Shown one piece after another: positions 10,001-19,818 of a stretch of DNA of 64,000 nt. The position numbers and the translations under genes were made by a program. The notes beneath the pieces were generated by a model that ran no database searches, had not been told where the DNA came from, and saw nothing but the letters and a program-made list of their open reading frames with translations. Numbering within the stretch: position 1 is the first letter of the stretch; each line of letters begins with the position of its first letter. The stretch is from assembly GCA_037178625.1 (NCBI GenBank), contig CM074143.1, forward strand, positions 1,674,001-1,738,000, written 5' to 3'. This stretch comes from Skeletonema tropicum (lineage: Eukaryota; Bacillariophyta; Thalassiosirophyceae; Thalassiosirales; Thalassiosiraceae).

Positions 10001-10645
10001 CGAGTCTTCCCGCCGCTGCTATCGCATGGTCAGCTTTCTACTTCGTTTCTTAACGCGCCTTATATTGGTAACAAGGTTGCCATGGTATTTGTCTATACAG
10101 ACAAGATGGAAGCCATTGGGGATAGAGAGAGGAAGAAGAATTACAAGATTCTTGCCAAGTATGTGAGATCACACCTCATGCGTCTTTCTCCACCAGGATA
10201 TGAATGCCAAGAAGACAAGGGAAGTTGGATGTTGGCGTTTGATCGGATAGACAATGGTATCAATTTTGGTTTAGATTTGAAGGAAAATGTCATGAAGAAT
10301 GCCAAGCTATTAGGCGAAGTGGACAAATCGCAAGTATTCCGCGTGGGTATTCACTGGGGTCCCTTTTTGAGTATGGGCCCACACACCGTGACGGGCCACG
10401 CGGATTACTTTGGTCCAATTGTTAATAGAGCGGCACGTGTGGCGGCACAATGTGAGGCGGGGCAGATTTGCGTTGGTGTTCCAATGGGTACTGATGAGGA
10501 ACCACCCGATCCTGGTCCAACTGTGGAAGTTGATGTGCTTGGAGTGAAGCAATTGAAGGGAATATCGATAGAGATGGCAATTTTTGGATGCCGGAAAAAG
10601 GAGAAAGAGGACGAATCAAAGGAGGAATCAAATCAGGAAAAGTAG
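7007..10645 (+). CDS. RanBP2-type zinc finger protein with two class III cyclase domains
   Basis: Start chosen at ATG 7007 (context GGGCCATGCC); the frame is open from 6905 but the earlier start is only a GTG. Product 1212 aa. Residues 1-285 are basic and low-complexity (Lys, Ser, Asn, Gln runs). About 288-312 is a zinc finger WKCPACTYKN ... CGVCG. 320-760 is Asn/Gly/Arg-rich and disordered. A first nucleotidyl cyclase domain (about 769-944) has IYTDVQGSTALW and TTEGDAF, giving both metal-binding Asp residues, but lacks the usual N-x3-R. A second (about 1024-1195) has VYTDK, lacks the second Asp, but keeps DYFGPIVNRAARVA. The pair may form one active site in cis; the Asp seven residues before that Asn suggests ATP as substrate. 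No membrane segment is seen, so probably a soluble adenylyl cyclase. No intron is needed. Confidence 0.85.
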   Translation: MPPSFADVTTSASSASMKKSSHRSPKKKKSKKKEKEKSTHKRRHTTGSASSNDSSSKRHNKPRSSSSSSQHCTSLPTIFAENRESLTVDLNGDPLPHQNQIDDYSFIDGGGLSGNSSSHPEIDEEKDHQQQQHHQQSPDNPKMVITETEKAENRRRSQEQDAFVPAQLQVIKNKISRNNKNNHHKKNSNTPSSNMLLPSGLRKSSNKKKSTISNKTSSTITATASEADWDDLGDEIASAMHNSLGIGAASASSAGGSKGSQKKGENNNQQQQQHKSKSKNNPIDDSDLPPWKCPACTYKNEPLHLVCGVCGTAAVALTTSVASSSSGRTSYLSASHLSASYMSTNNNTSIIPSSNHQFHHHPNNGMPLHASQRYNNGSSDNLVGSIHNHQDFRRSTMTQESYNTNNNNNGGGNYNNNNGGGGGYPPQADPHNHRRMNNNQSSNNNNRRQFSDDTTMSNEDSEGLRSSQKIQEQLNSYNIQDQVDFQEQRRISRENDSYQENGNNQHPHQSYYDNHYHNPPPPPVRNSSRGEYSRGSGSGGGEYRGSRRGTYEEERGGGGGREDYYNTNRDTRDRGRNLRRSAHEDDRQQRDGGRHHRGGGFSQSMQIGSGGGGGGGMGGGSVTSGRHHSRSRRRNDYDDDSLSDRRSRTSRDEGHYRRSSKEHTYRKSTMMDMDYDRGDRRGGGGGYRDDRDRERERRSASRYRGSGRNRYDDYSDASESLGTKGRITGGQYYDDGSLVSEMSDDEATFAERTVRTMQTIKKMAIPSGEVTIIYTDVQGSTALWEADPMSMKKATDIHDSIVRRCYSEHGGYEITTEGDAFNLAFQHPADAIGFALKAQLALYRAKWPEGTLGHPDGCDNEKKKFRGFRVRFGMHHGPTTSTVHKTTGRTTYQGEAVEVAKAIEKMSHGGQILTTVETWRTVSGMAEQLLGSPQVMDCGEHLLWDPKKSDLAKKKSSSKKVLSKRIVQLVPNSLSYDFFAARGGQEVKEGETPKKVCGRVFPPLLSHGQLSTSFLNAPYIGNKVAMVFVYTDKMEAIGDRERKKNYKILAKYVRSHLMRLSPPGYECQEDKGSWMLAFDRIDNGINFGLDLKENVMKNAKLLGEVDKSQVFRVGIHWGPFLSMGPHTVTGHADYFGPIVNRAARVAAQCEAGQICVGVPMGTDEEPPDPGPTVEVDVLGVKQLKGISIEMAIFGCRKKEKEDESKEESNQEK

Positions 10646-10703
10646 CTGTAAAGTCATTAACCATTTCAAATTTCAACATCTGTGATGCAAGCTTGTATGC
10701 ATG

Positions 10704-12222
10704 TCAATGATTTTCTTCGTTCGTAGTCGCGACGTTTTTACCCGCGATACGTCCAAAGGTAATGCAATCAAGAGTAGCACAACTACCTAGACGATCGCCC
10801 CCATGGACTCCACCCGTCACCTCACCTGCTGCATAGAGGCCCCTAATTGGATACCCATCAACATGTATCACTTGCGCATTTGAGTTGATATGAAGACCTC
10901 CCATGCAATGATGTACTTTCGGCCATAAACGGACAGAATACAAAGGAAACTTCACAAGTGGACCTGCGTCTTCTCGTAGTAGCTTTCCAAACTCTTCATC
11001 CTTTCCCTTGGCAACACTAGCATTGTACTTATCGATTGTTTCCTTCAAGACAGTTGGATCCATCCCATACTCTTCTGCTGCTTCTTCAATGGAATTGTGC
11101 TCCTTCAAAGTCGGCTCGAGCTTGGACAAATCCTTCTCGAGACTATGCTTAGCACCCTCTGCATCAGTCATACATACAACAGGATGACCCATCTTAAGTA
11201 TTGCCATTGATCTCTCGTATCGGTTGCCAAGTTCATTAACGAAACGTTTGGATGTGGCAGGGTCGACAATGATACCGTCTGTTTGAGTGCAAAGAGTAAA
11301 CAAATTGATGTGAGTACCTATACATGAGCATAACATTGCAGCGAATCAGTTTGAAACAAGACCAAGACTCACAGGGAAAGCCAGCACCAATACAGAAAAA
11401 CGGGGCAAGGCCGAAGCCAGTCTCATCCGGAGAAGTCCAGGGCCCGAGCTGGATATGACTCAGCTGAACTGGTAGAGCTGATATTTTGAGTGACTCTTTT
11501 ATAACTTCAGCTGTAGCCCCTGGTTGATTCGTTGACATGACTTGCTCTCCAAAAGATGGGACTTGAATCTTTCGAAATTGTACGTCTGCAGAGAACCCAC
11601 CACTTGCAAGAATCACTCCTTTGTCACATAATACGTCCTGAGTGACCCCGTCGTGGCTTATTTTGACACCAACAACCTCATCTACTCCGTTTTCTTCGTT
11701 CCTTTGAAGTATGAAGCGTTCAAAGCTAGTGTTCATCTCGAGTTCAACCTCCGGCATAGCTTGTATCTTGGATAGCATCGGATCGATAATGTCTCTTCCA
11801 GAATGATTAATAGTACTAAGCGTGCGTGGCACGGAGTGTCCGCCCATTTGAGTCAATCTATCACGATATTGGATGCCAAACTCTGTCATACTCCATTTAA
11901 CTGTGTCCCAGGACTGACTGATCATCTTTTCGAGTAAGTTTGGATGGTTGAGGTTTACACCAGCATTCAACATATCCTGTTTCATCAGCTCAACGCTGTC
12001 TCTAATTCCAGCCTCCTCTTGGTTGGGAGAACCGACTGCGGCGATTTGGCCAGCGTTCATCACGCTATTTCCTCCTGGTGCTGGCATTTTGTCAATTAGC
12101 AAGACTCGTGTACCCAATCTTGCAGCTTCGTAGGCGGCACTAAGTCCAGCGAATCCAGAGCCGATTACCACTGCATCGACACGCCTTATTACTGGTTGCA
12201 TTGTTTTGTTGTTCGCAGACAT
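10704..12222 (-). CDS. Fumarate reductase-like FAD flavoprotein (flavocytochrome c family)
   Basis: Two exons, 11373-12222 and 10704-11278, joined across a 94-bp GTGAGT...AACAG intron; 474 aa. The N-terminus carries the dinucleotide-binding motif VVIGSGFAGLSAAYEA ... LLIDKMPAPGGNS. Later come VILASGGFSADV, STNQPGATAEV, SKRFVNELGNRYERS, KVHHCMGGLHI and GLYAAGEVTGGVHGGDRLG ... ITFGRIAGK. These match the flavin and capping domains of soluble fumarate reductases. The His of HHxMGG, the Arg of GxDRLG and an Arg after VNEL are present; the substrate His expected near LSHIQLGPW seems replaced, so the substrate may differ. No heme domain and no obvious signal peptide. Fragments of this gene are scattered at 3.5, 5.6, 20.1, 21.3, 22.4 and 23.6 kb. 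Exact substrate unknown. Confidence 0.88.
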
Positions 12223-13053
12223 CTAATGTTTCTGTCTCTAGCTTTTGTGGTAAGTCTGGTAGCGTGGGGTGGGTCTGGAGCTGAGAGATTTCAGAGTTCT
12301 CTTTTCTCTGAGTCTGAGACCAGACAGACACAACGGGTGCAAGAATGTGAACTAAAATTGAATAGAATACCTTTGAGCATAATATTGCGATACGAAATAT
12401 CAATTTTCAGAGTGGGCTGACCAGAAACACTACATGTACATTCACCAAATCGTATCTATCGTCGTCACTACGCGCATGAGCCACTTCTATTGGGCCATTG
12501 TAGGTATTCGGCGGTGATACTAATACTATACTAGCATTTGAACACTACTCAGACGACCAGCTGGCGTGCGAAGGAGCGATGCTAAGTTCTCGTAGCTGAT
12601 ACGAGAGGTCCATCGTGGACAGGCAGGGACTGGAACAATCACTTAGCATAGATAATGTCGCCTCTTGAGGGCCCACCAAACGTACTTTAAAATTTCTGTT
12701 ACATATGAATATAGCACTAGCCAGCACCAGCACCAGCAACCACAATGGCCAGCAACACACATCGTATCTATCGTCGTCACTACGAGCATGAGCCACTCCT
12801 AGTGGCCCATTGTATTCGGCGGTGATACTATGAAAGCACATTAGCACTGCTTAGACGGATGGCTTGCGTACAAGGTATATATGTACAAGCGAAGATGAAG
12901 TGCAGCTGTCCCTGGGGTGAATATTTTGGCAGTAGATACACATTGTGCGGAACCGCATTCATCGACAGGAAGCGAACCCCTTTAGCTTCGTGCCACGACC
13001 AACACAGTAATTGTTAGAGTAGGATTAAATGTAACAGAAGTGTTTTATAAATT
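12223..13053. repeat. Dispersed repeats, inverted relative to 3-5.6 kb
   Basis: 12430-12905 carries reverse-complement units of the 190-220-bp repeat (CGTAGTGACGACGATAG and related phrases). 12880-13053 is the reverse complement of about 4650-4850. 12656-12707 (GCCTCTTGAGGGCCCACC) recurs inverted at 23586-23632. 12223-12430 is probably the promoter side of the FAD gene. Confidence 0.75.
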
Positions 13054-13725
13054 TGCAGTTCTCAGATCCTGGGGATTCATCATTTTTGAGCGGGAACGAA
13101 ATCGAAAAGGCCTCGTTCGAATCGAATATTAAAGCTAGATAAATCACTTATTGAACGTGGCCAATAGTGTGATATTCGAAGATGCAAACCATCATGTTAC
13201 GACATCGACGACAATGGAATCTAACTCTACGTCCTCTTGCGAGTATGCATGTATTCGTCCGCTGTTGTGGCTATCATACTTTTCGAGATATGGCCATTTC
13301 AAATTTTTTATTCGGCTGTTGGCTGCCGACGGATGTCGATGGGGCCTCTATCTTATATGGCTTGTATGTGCCCATCTAGGTCGACACATCATCATTTGCA
13401 GCATCCACACTCGCTCTACTATCTATCCGATACTTAGACTCCAGAAGCTTCATGGCACATAAAAAGTCATACAAGTATGTGTCCTTGTGCCTTCTATCGG
13501 ATGTGTATTTACGGAGGCTTTGAACCGATAGTGACATCATTGAGGCAGTATGAATGGTATTCTTGCGGTGTTATGCATTTTGGGCGGTGTTGGTAGCGGT
13601 GTTGGTAATGGTTCAGGTTGTTTGGCAATGCCATTGCTAACAGATGCTCGAGTATGTATACTTCGTATTCGATTTAAAAATGATTTTGCAAAGAAACCAT
13701 CACTTCAATGCATCCTACTTAGGAG

Positions 13726-14386
13726 ATGTCATCGCTGTCCTCAGGGGCGTTGCAAAAAGCAACTCGGAAAGCAGTTGCCTATTTATTCAAGAATAATCCT
13801 ACTTTGCGCCATCAACTCTTCACCGACAAAGCTCTTGCTATTATTCTTCGGGATGTATGTGGTTTCGTCGATATCGATGCCGATACAGTGTCAAAGGCCT
13901 TTGCGTCGGGCGGAGAGACCAAGTACCCAATGAAATTGAAGGACATGGGTATTGAATACAGTGGAGATGGTATTCTTTTCGTATAAGGCGCGCAAGCTCC
14001 CGGATGGACAATATTTCTCTGCAATTGGTTGGTTTAATTCAGTCGACGAAGCACAAGTAGTTCACCCCGATGTCCGTAGGAAGCTCACGAACATCGCATT
14101 CAATGACGGCGAAGTGAAAGCTGCATTCCAGAAGCATTTAGACAAGAATCGCAAGAAGAAAGGCAAGGCTAGAAAAACGAATAAGCGTCCATCATCATCA
14201 TCATCATTGGAGAAACCACCGCCAAAGAAATTGGATGCAAAAACCTCAGCCTCAGATACCGCTCCAGTCGAACAAGAGCAAGAGAAGGCATCGGAGGAAC
14301 AGCCAGCAGAAGTTCATCGCCCTGCCGCACCTACGCCAGAATTATCGACCAATACTCCTCTACCAGCTGCCACCGCTGCCACTTGA
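13726..14386 (+). pseudogene. Element-encoded frames, probably one frameshifted gene
   Basis: A frame at 13726-13986 (AVAYLFKNNPTLRHQLFTDK ... VCGFVDIDADTVSKAFASGG ... MGIEYSGDGILFV) is continued without loss of sense, one base shifted, by the frame ending at 14386 (YKARKLPDGQYFSAIGWFNS ... HPDVRRKLTNIAFNDGEVK, then a Lys/Pro/Ala-rich tail). One extra T in the TTTT run near 13975 would explain the shift. It may be the N-terminal part of, or a separate partner to, the 14485-16068 protein. No domain recognised. Confidence 0.45.
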
Positions 14387-14484
14387 GTGATTCCTACCGT
14401 GGCACATCCCCTCCGCTACACCAGAGTCAAATGAATGTACGGTGACATTTTTGATTGGAAGCATGTGCGGGACAATGACAATAG

Positions 14485-16068
14485 ATGTCGGCTCAGCGAT
14501 GTACAAAACATTGTCTAGATATTGCGTGCAGGATCGACGAGTCGAAGAAGTCCACAATGAGGAAGTACGCGAGATGGAGAGTGAAGAAACAGATCAACAT
14601 GCTTCCTTGTTGGATTTTCGAAATATTACTTTACTCCCTGGGGTTTGATTCTGCGATGCAACCTGACCCACTGTTTGGCTCGAAAAGTCATGGTCACAAG
14701 GCACGGCTTTTCGTGCAGCAATCTTACTTGATGAAGAAGGAGCTGGATGAAATGATGGCTGGTGATAAATGGAAAGAATTGCCGGAATTCAGTGATTACA
14801 TAGCCTCGCTAGATGGATTACCGAGTCTAGGTGATGTCAAGAAGGGGGGATTGGAGTTCATGACAAAGGCGGTGGATCTTTTCTTCAAGGATTACAAGAA
14901 TAGCTCTATCAAGCATATTTATACGCATTGGACATCTCAAATGATACTGGTCTATATCATCGGTGGAGATCCTGAGTTGGCTCGCGAATTCATCCGTTGG
15001 CTCAACGCTTGTAGTGATGGGGCGCTAGCAGCCGGTACATTTGAATGGTCGCAGAAGGAAATTGAGCTGGAGAACCATAAAACATACGGCGAAAGCCATG
15101 AAGTCTGCATAGGCGAGGTCATGATGTACGCGACACAGAATTCCAATCCGGTCGAGATATTGAAAGATCCATTCATTGCAAAAATCATCGATCCACTTCT
15201 AGCATCCCTACACTCAGAGAGTGTGATAAACTTCCTTGATAAATCAACTTGGCAGGAAGGGGATTATGAACCTGTCCGCCGTCAAATCTGTGAAGTAATT
15301 GTTCCCCATGCTTTGAACCAGCAATGGGTAGAGTGCATGGTGCAAAATATCAACTTCATGTCAAGGACGAATGTGAAAGAGAATCGAAGGACTGCTCGTG
15401 TGGTCGTTAACTCCATCTCCAACCTACCCTTCAATCGCGAGTCTGTCGACAAGAAGAGAGAAGAAAAGCCAACTATGAAAGAAAAGCTGAAAGTCAAACG
15501 AGTGAATGGTGCGGAACGCAATACTGGCCACTTCGCTCATGTTCAGGGACTCTTTGAAGAAGCCGAGGTAGCAGTGGCGGAAGTCGGGACCGAGATGCTC
15601 AATGAGATCGTTGACCATTACCGTAATCCCAACAAGAAAACAAGCGCTGCCGAAAGGGAGAAGAATGTAGATAAATTTGAGGCTGCCACTGAAAAGCAGA
15701 GGAACATCACCAAGGCTCAACGCAGCGGAAAGATTGAAGTTCCTGTCGCTGTGGGAGGAGGCATACTACTCAGTCACTTTGCCGCGATCCGAAATAACGA
15801 AGACATTGTGCGAAAAGAGATTGCTCATCGTAGAATCAAACTTGATGGCAAAGAGCTGAAATTGAATGAAGAACCTCTGATGACAATGGCACTTGCCCAG
15901 ATGAAGGATGAACCAAGAAAGGACGAGGCTGCGATACTTGCTCGCAATGATAAGGTAAGAGCTGGAGGTACAACGTGGACAAAAATCAACACGGTTCAAC
16001 CACAATCTGATGAAATGCAAGCAGAGGTCATCAACTACCTCGCACGCAGGGATAGTAATAATGACTAA
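14485..16068 (+). CDS. Unrecognised 527-aa protein of the 3.3-kb element
   Basis: A single open frame filling the right half of the element and ending 20 bp before the right TIR. Recognisable stretches: WRVKKQINMLPCWIFEILLY, FDSAMQPDPLFGSKSHGHKA, HIYTHWTSQMILVYIIGGDP, SESVINFLDKSTWQEGDYEP, VVPHALNQQW-like text, RTARVVVNSISNLPFNRES and a charged Lys/Glu-rich C-terminal third. The position suggests a transposition or packaging protein, but I cannot identify a DDE, HUH, YR or reverse-transcriptase motif. The start codon is uncertain because an overlapping frame is open before 14640 and an upstream exon may exist. The intact length inside an element with diverged TIRs suggests recent activity or selection. 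Confidence 0.6.
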   Translation: MSAQRCTKHCLDIACRIDESKKSTMRKYARWRVKKQINMLPCWIFEILLYSLGFDSAMQPDPLFGSKSHGHKARLFVQQSYLMKKELDEMMAGDKWKELPEFSDYIASLDGLPSLGDVKKGGLEFMTKAVDLFFKDYKNSSIKHIYTHWTSQMILVYIIGGDPELAREFIRWLNACSDGALAAGTFEWSQKEIELENHKTYGESHEVCIGEVMMYATQNSNPVEILKDPFIAKIIDPLLASLHSESVINFLDKSTWQEGDYEPVRRQICEVIVPHALNQQWVECMVQNINFMSRTNVKENRRTARVVVNSISNLPFNRESVDKKREEKPTMKEKLKVKRVNGAERNTGHFAHVQGLFEEAEVAVAEVGTEMLNEIVDHYRNPNKKTSAAEREKNVDKFEAATEKQRNITKAQRSGKIEVPVAVGGGILLSHFAAIRNNEDIVRKEIAHRRIKLDGKELKLNEEPLMTMALAQMKDEPRKDEAAILARNDKVRAGGTTWTKINTVQPQSDEMQAEVINYLARRDSNND

Positions 16069-16436
16069 TAGCATACATGCACATCAAACATCCGTCGGCA
16101 GCCAACAGCCGAATAAAAAATTTGAAATGACCATATCTCGAAAAGTATGATAGCCACAACAGCGGACGAATACATGTCATACTCGCAAGAGGATGTAGAA
16201 TGAGATTCCGGTGCGATTCATGTGCCGAGCACCTCGTTCGACTCACTACACGTTGGCCTCGTCTCGCTAACTAACGCTCTAGCTTTAAATGAGTTTTAAA
16301 CGAGGCCTTCAAACGAATGAAAAAAAGATGAATTCCCGAGATCTGAGAAGTGTAAAATTCACCGCAGGGGTTTATTTTATGTCGGTATGACACGCGTCCG
16401 ACCATGGACAAGAGGGAAAATGAGAAAAACACTATC

Positions 16437-16476
16437 GTGAACCTACACAAGTGTGAACCGACGCAAGTGTGAACCG
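16437..16476 (+). promoter_or_regulatory. 16-bp repeat upstream of peptide copy B
   Basis: Two to three copies of the GTGTGAACCGACGCAA unit, about 100 bp before the ATG at 16575. Downstream is the shared block TTTGTGATCCTGCCATAA-like sequence found before every family member. Confidence 0.6.
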
Positions 16477-16574
16477 ATTCAGCTAGAAACACCAACATGA
16501 ACCATTTCATCAGGAGTTGCCTCTTGTGATCCTGCCATAATTTTATCAACAGATCAAACGATATCACAAACACA

Positions 16575-17336
16575 ATGAAGCTTCATCTTATTATCTCCGC
16601 CGCCTTGGCTGTTCTCTCAACCGCTCCAGGAGCTGTCTCTGCCGCTGTCGCTGTAAGTTTGCATTGATATAGATGTGTTCCCGTTCGTTTGATAAGTCAG
16701 TTCATGTGCTTCGTCTTGCCTGCATTGCCTTGCCTTAACTTTGCCTTGCATTACATCCGTTCTAGTTCTAGTTCTAGTTCTAATGATTCAAGTTACTGAC
16801 TTACGCCTCTCACTCGTCACTTGCATGTTATACTTATATCATAGCATCCTGTTAGTCGATTTGAGAATGATGGTGACGGAATTACTGCTCCGTCCGAGGA
16901 TGAGCCAATGATCCTTGCCTTTAGATGCAGGCGCCACAAATTCCAGAGTAATTGCAGCAAGGCTCGTGGATGCAAGTGGGTAAATGGTGGATGCGCAGCA
17001 CGCCGCGTTGACGTCGAAGACTTTGACTTTGATGAAGACTTTGATGAGGATTTCGATGAGGACTTTGATGAAGAGGATTTTGATGACGGTGACGGAATTA
17101 CTGCACCGTCCGAGTTCGAGTCCGAGGATGACCCAATGATCCTCTACGTTAAATGCAGGGGCAAAGGAAAGAAGCGTTGCAACAGGGCCCGTAAATGCTT
17201 GTGGGAAACGGTTGGTGGCATACCAGGCCGACGCATACGAAAAAAAGGTAGATGCATTCGACGCCCCGTTGTCGTCAAAGACCTTGGCTTTGACGGTGAT
17301 GAGGATGAGGCGTTTGATTTCTTTGATGAGGAGTAG
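16575..17336 (+). CDS. Secreted Cys-rich zwitterionic peptide, copy B (two modules)
   Basis: Exon 1 is 16575-16652 (26-codon signal peptide MKLHLIISAALAVLSTAPGA plus VSAAVA); the intron is 16653-16844; exon 2 is 16845-17336. 189 aa. Module 1 is C-x8-C-x5-C-K-W-x4-C, followed by an acidic repeat FDEDFDEDFDEDFDEEDF. A second copy of the linker GDGITAPS leads into module 2 (C-x7-C-x5-C-L-W ... C), then VVVKDLGF and the acidic tail. The product is therefore an internal duplication of the copy A plan: linker, basic module, acidic run, twice. Function unknown; secretion is predicted from the signal sequence only. Confidence 0.82.
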
Positions 17337-17856
17337 GTGAAGAGTGTTGGTGTTGGTGCTAGGGACAATCAGGAAGAGAACTTTCGAATGCACTCTATCT
17401 GTAGGAGCAAATGTGTGTGCAGCGTAATGTTTTTTTATTCTTAACTAATATAGTGAAAACGATTCCTGAAAACTTATCGCAAGAGTGAAAAATGCTGCGT
17501 TATCTTTCATTGTAACGATTGTTGCCGCTCTTTCATCTCTTTCATTTTACCAAATCGAATCTATCGTCGTCAATCACTAGAATACTCGTCGGTGAAACTA
17601 TACAAACTATACAAGCATATTAGCATTAGCACTGCTTAGACATCTTTCGTGCTTAGACTTAGAAGCGATGCAAGCGTCTCGTAGCTGATACGAAATATCA
17701 ATTTCCACAGTGGGCTGACCAGCAACACTACATTTAATCATATACATTTACATTTTACCAAATCGTATCTACGCCGTCACTACGCCGTCACTACGCGAAT
17801 GAGCCGCTTCTTGTGGCCCCTTATACTCGGCGGCGATAAACGATGAGGAAACCACA
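17337..17856. repeat. 3' flank of copy B plus dispersed repeats
   Basis: 17337-17530 is the family 3' region (GAATGCACTCTATCTGTAGG, ATTCCTGAAAACTTATCGC). 17535-17835 holds inverted, shortened units of the 190-220-bp dispersed repeat. No gene seen. Confidence 0.7.
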
Positions 17857-17899
17857 AGAATGAAACGACACAAGTGTGAACCGACGCAAGTGTGAACCG
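17857..17899 (+). promoter_or_regulatory. 16-bp repeat upstream of peptide copy C
   Basis: About two and a half copies of the CACAAGTGTGAACCGA unit, about 105 bp before the ATG of copy C. Confidence 0.6.
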
Positions 17900-18004
17900 T
17901 TTCAGCCAGAAACACCAACATCAACATGAACCATTTCAGCAGAGGTTGCTTTTTGTGTGATCCTGCCATAATTTATCATCAGATCAAACGATGTCACAAA
18001 CATC

Positions 18005-18814
18005 ATGAAGATGAAGCTTCATCTTATTATCTCCGCCGCCTTGGCTGTTCTCTCAACCGCTCCAGGAGCTGTCTCTGCCGCTGTCGCTGTAAGTTTGCAT
18101 TGTTATAATTACATGGTTATATGTTCCGATCGTTTGACAAGTCAGTTCATGTGCTTCGTCTTGCCTTGACCTTGTCTTTACTTGCATTTTAGCCGTTCTC
18201 TAATTCTAATGATTCAAGTTCAAGTTACTGACTTATACGCCTCTTACTCTTACTCGTCACTTACATGTCATACTTATACATCATAGCATCCTGTTAGTGG
18301 GTTTGAAAATGACGCCGAAGGAGTTACTGCTCCGTCGGAGTATGATCCAATGATCCTTGCCGTTAGATGCAGGCGCCACAAATACCAGAGTGGTTGCAGC
18401 AACACTCATGGATGCAAGTGGGTAAATGGTGGATGCGTAGCAGGCCGCGTTGACGTCGAAGACTTTGGCTTTGATGAAGTCTTTGACGAGGATTTTGATG
18501 AGAACTTTGATGAAGAGGAGTTTGATGCCGAGGATGACCCAATCATCCTTCGCGTTAGATGCGAAAACCGTTCACCGAAGAGTTGCCGCAGGACCCCTGA
18601 ATGCAGGTTTACAGAAGATCTCCTAGGTTTCTGCGAACCACGCCGCGTTGTCAGATGCCAACACCGCAACCGGGCGAGTTGCCGCAACACCCGTGGATGC
18701 AAGTGGCGTGGACAACGGTTCCTAGGTTGGTGCTTTCGACGACGCGTTGTCGTCAAAGACCTTGGCTTTGACGGCGATGAGGATGAGGAGTTTGATTTCT
18801 TTGATGAAGAGTAG
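18005..18814 (+). CDS. Secreted Cys-rich zwitterionic peptide, copy C (three modules)
   Basis: Exon 1 is 18005-18088, starting MKMKLHLIISAALA; a second ATG at 18011 gives the standard 26-codon exon. The intron is 18089-18286 and exon 2 is 18287-18814. About 201-203 aa, the largest member. Module 1 (C-x8-C-x5-C-K-W-x4-C) is followed by an acidic run (FDEVFDEDFDENFDEEEF). Modules 2 and 3 (C-x7-C-x5-C-R-F ... C and C-x7-C-x5-C-K-W ... C) are joined directly. The acidic tail DGDEDEEFDFFDEE is intact. A TTAA-type element is inserted about 110 bp downstream in the 3' flank. Confidence 0.82.
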
Positions 18815-18929
18815 GTGAAGAGTGTTGGCGTGGTGGCTGGGGACAATTAGAATCAGGAAGATGAAGAGAACTTTCGAATGCACTCTATCTGTAGGAGCAA
18901 ATATGTCCTGTTGGTGTTGGAGTAGTTAA

Positions 18930-19818
18930 CAGCTTTCCGGGTATGGTCGCGCATGCGCGACCATTTTTGCCACCTAGCTTCCTACGTAGTTAATAAAATA
19001 GCAACAACTAACATTTAGAAGACGTTCAGTGCAGTTATGAAAAGCGAAGAAGCAGCTCTTTCCATCGGTGTAGTCCACCGATAACGAAGCTCGACTATTT
19101 TGGCGGTTGCAATGCAGGAAAGGCAACGGGTCAACATTTTTGTGTGTCAAAAATCATCAAAAAAATAGCCGCCGGCCGCCGACCATGGCAGTTCTGGTGT
19201 TACTATGTCGCTTACAACCTGTTACATGCAGCATACCGCATATCCAACGAAAGCTCATGACATACCAAAACGGATAGTGTGCGTAGCGTTGCATGAAATG
19301 GACAATATCACCGTCGGATCACCCCCTATATGTAGGCGGTATTTTTCCCCATCACCGCATCGTCGGCCCTACACATAAGATAGATATGGGACGATTAAAC
19401 CGGATCACCGACCGAACCAAGGCACCATACCTCGCGCATATGTTATTAGAAGAGATATGTATAGTCCGATCGGTTCGTAATAGCGTTTTATTGGCATAGA
19501 AGTGGCTATAGGAAGTGAGGCGGGTGCGTCGGGCGACGAAAAATATCGACCAAGTGTGTAGTACATAAGAGCATGGTATAAACAATGAATCCATGAACCC
19601 AGCTGTAACAATCAACTAACAACTACCATTACTATTGATCCGTGGCGTTGGATTCATTAATATAGGCCATTGCTGTCAACAGGAGAGCATGGTAGGAAGC
19701 AGATCGGCCGCCATGGTTCGTAGGGAGAAGGTGTTTTTTTTGCTAGATAATACTACGTACGACGGTAAAAGGGGCTAGGAAGAATGTTGGCGCAAAAAAC
19801 CTTATACCCGGAAAGCTG
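18930..19818. mobile_element. 889-bp TTAA-type TIR element, copy 1
   Basis: Termini read CAGCTTTCCGGGTA and its reverse complement, flanked by TTAA on both sides (18926-18929 and 19819-19822). The sister units at about 21030 and 22150 show the uninterrupted site GTAGTTAAGAGTG, so TTAA is the duplicated target, as in piggyBac and Kolobok elements. A second copy, about 92% similar by eye, is at 54804-55691. The left end continues as a hairpin (GTCGCGCATGCGCGAC). No transposase is present; a 68-codon frame (19293-19499) is open in both copies, but I would not call it a gene. Confidence 0.88.

Larger units (their letters stand above)
13054..16354. mobile_element. 3.3-kb TIR element of unrecognised family
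   Basis: Long imperfect terminal inverted repeats, about 13054-13337 and 16088-16354, share TTCTCAGATC, AAGGCCTCGTT and a near-identical inner block (TTCGAGATATGG, GGCTGTTGGCTGCCGACGG). A candidate 5-bp target duplication AAATT lies at 13049-13053 and 16355-16359. The inverted duplicate at about 4640-4680 lacks the element and reads TTAATTCACCGCAG across the junction, so it is close to an empty site. The element carries 13726-14386 and 14485-16068. I do not recognise the superfamily. Confidence 0.75.

Noticed and set aside
18406..18846. 146-codon minus-strand frame opposite peptide copy C
   Set aside because: The six-copy comparison shows the plus-strand spliced frame is the conserved one; the minus frame is broken in other copies.
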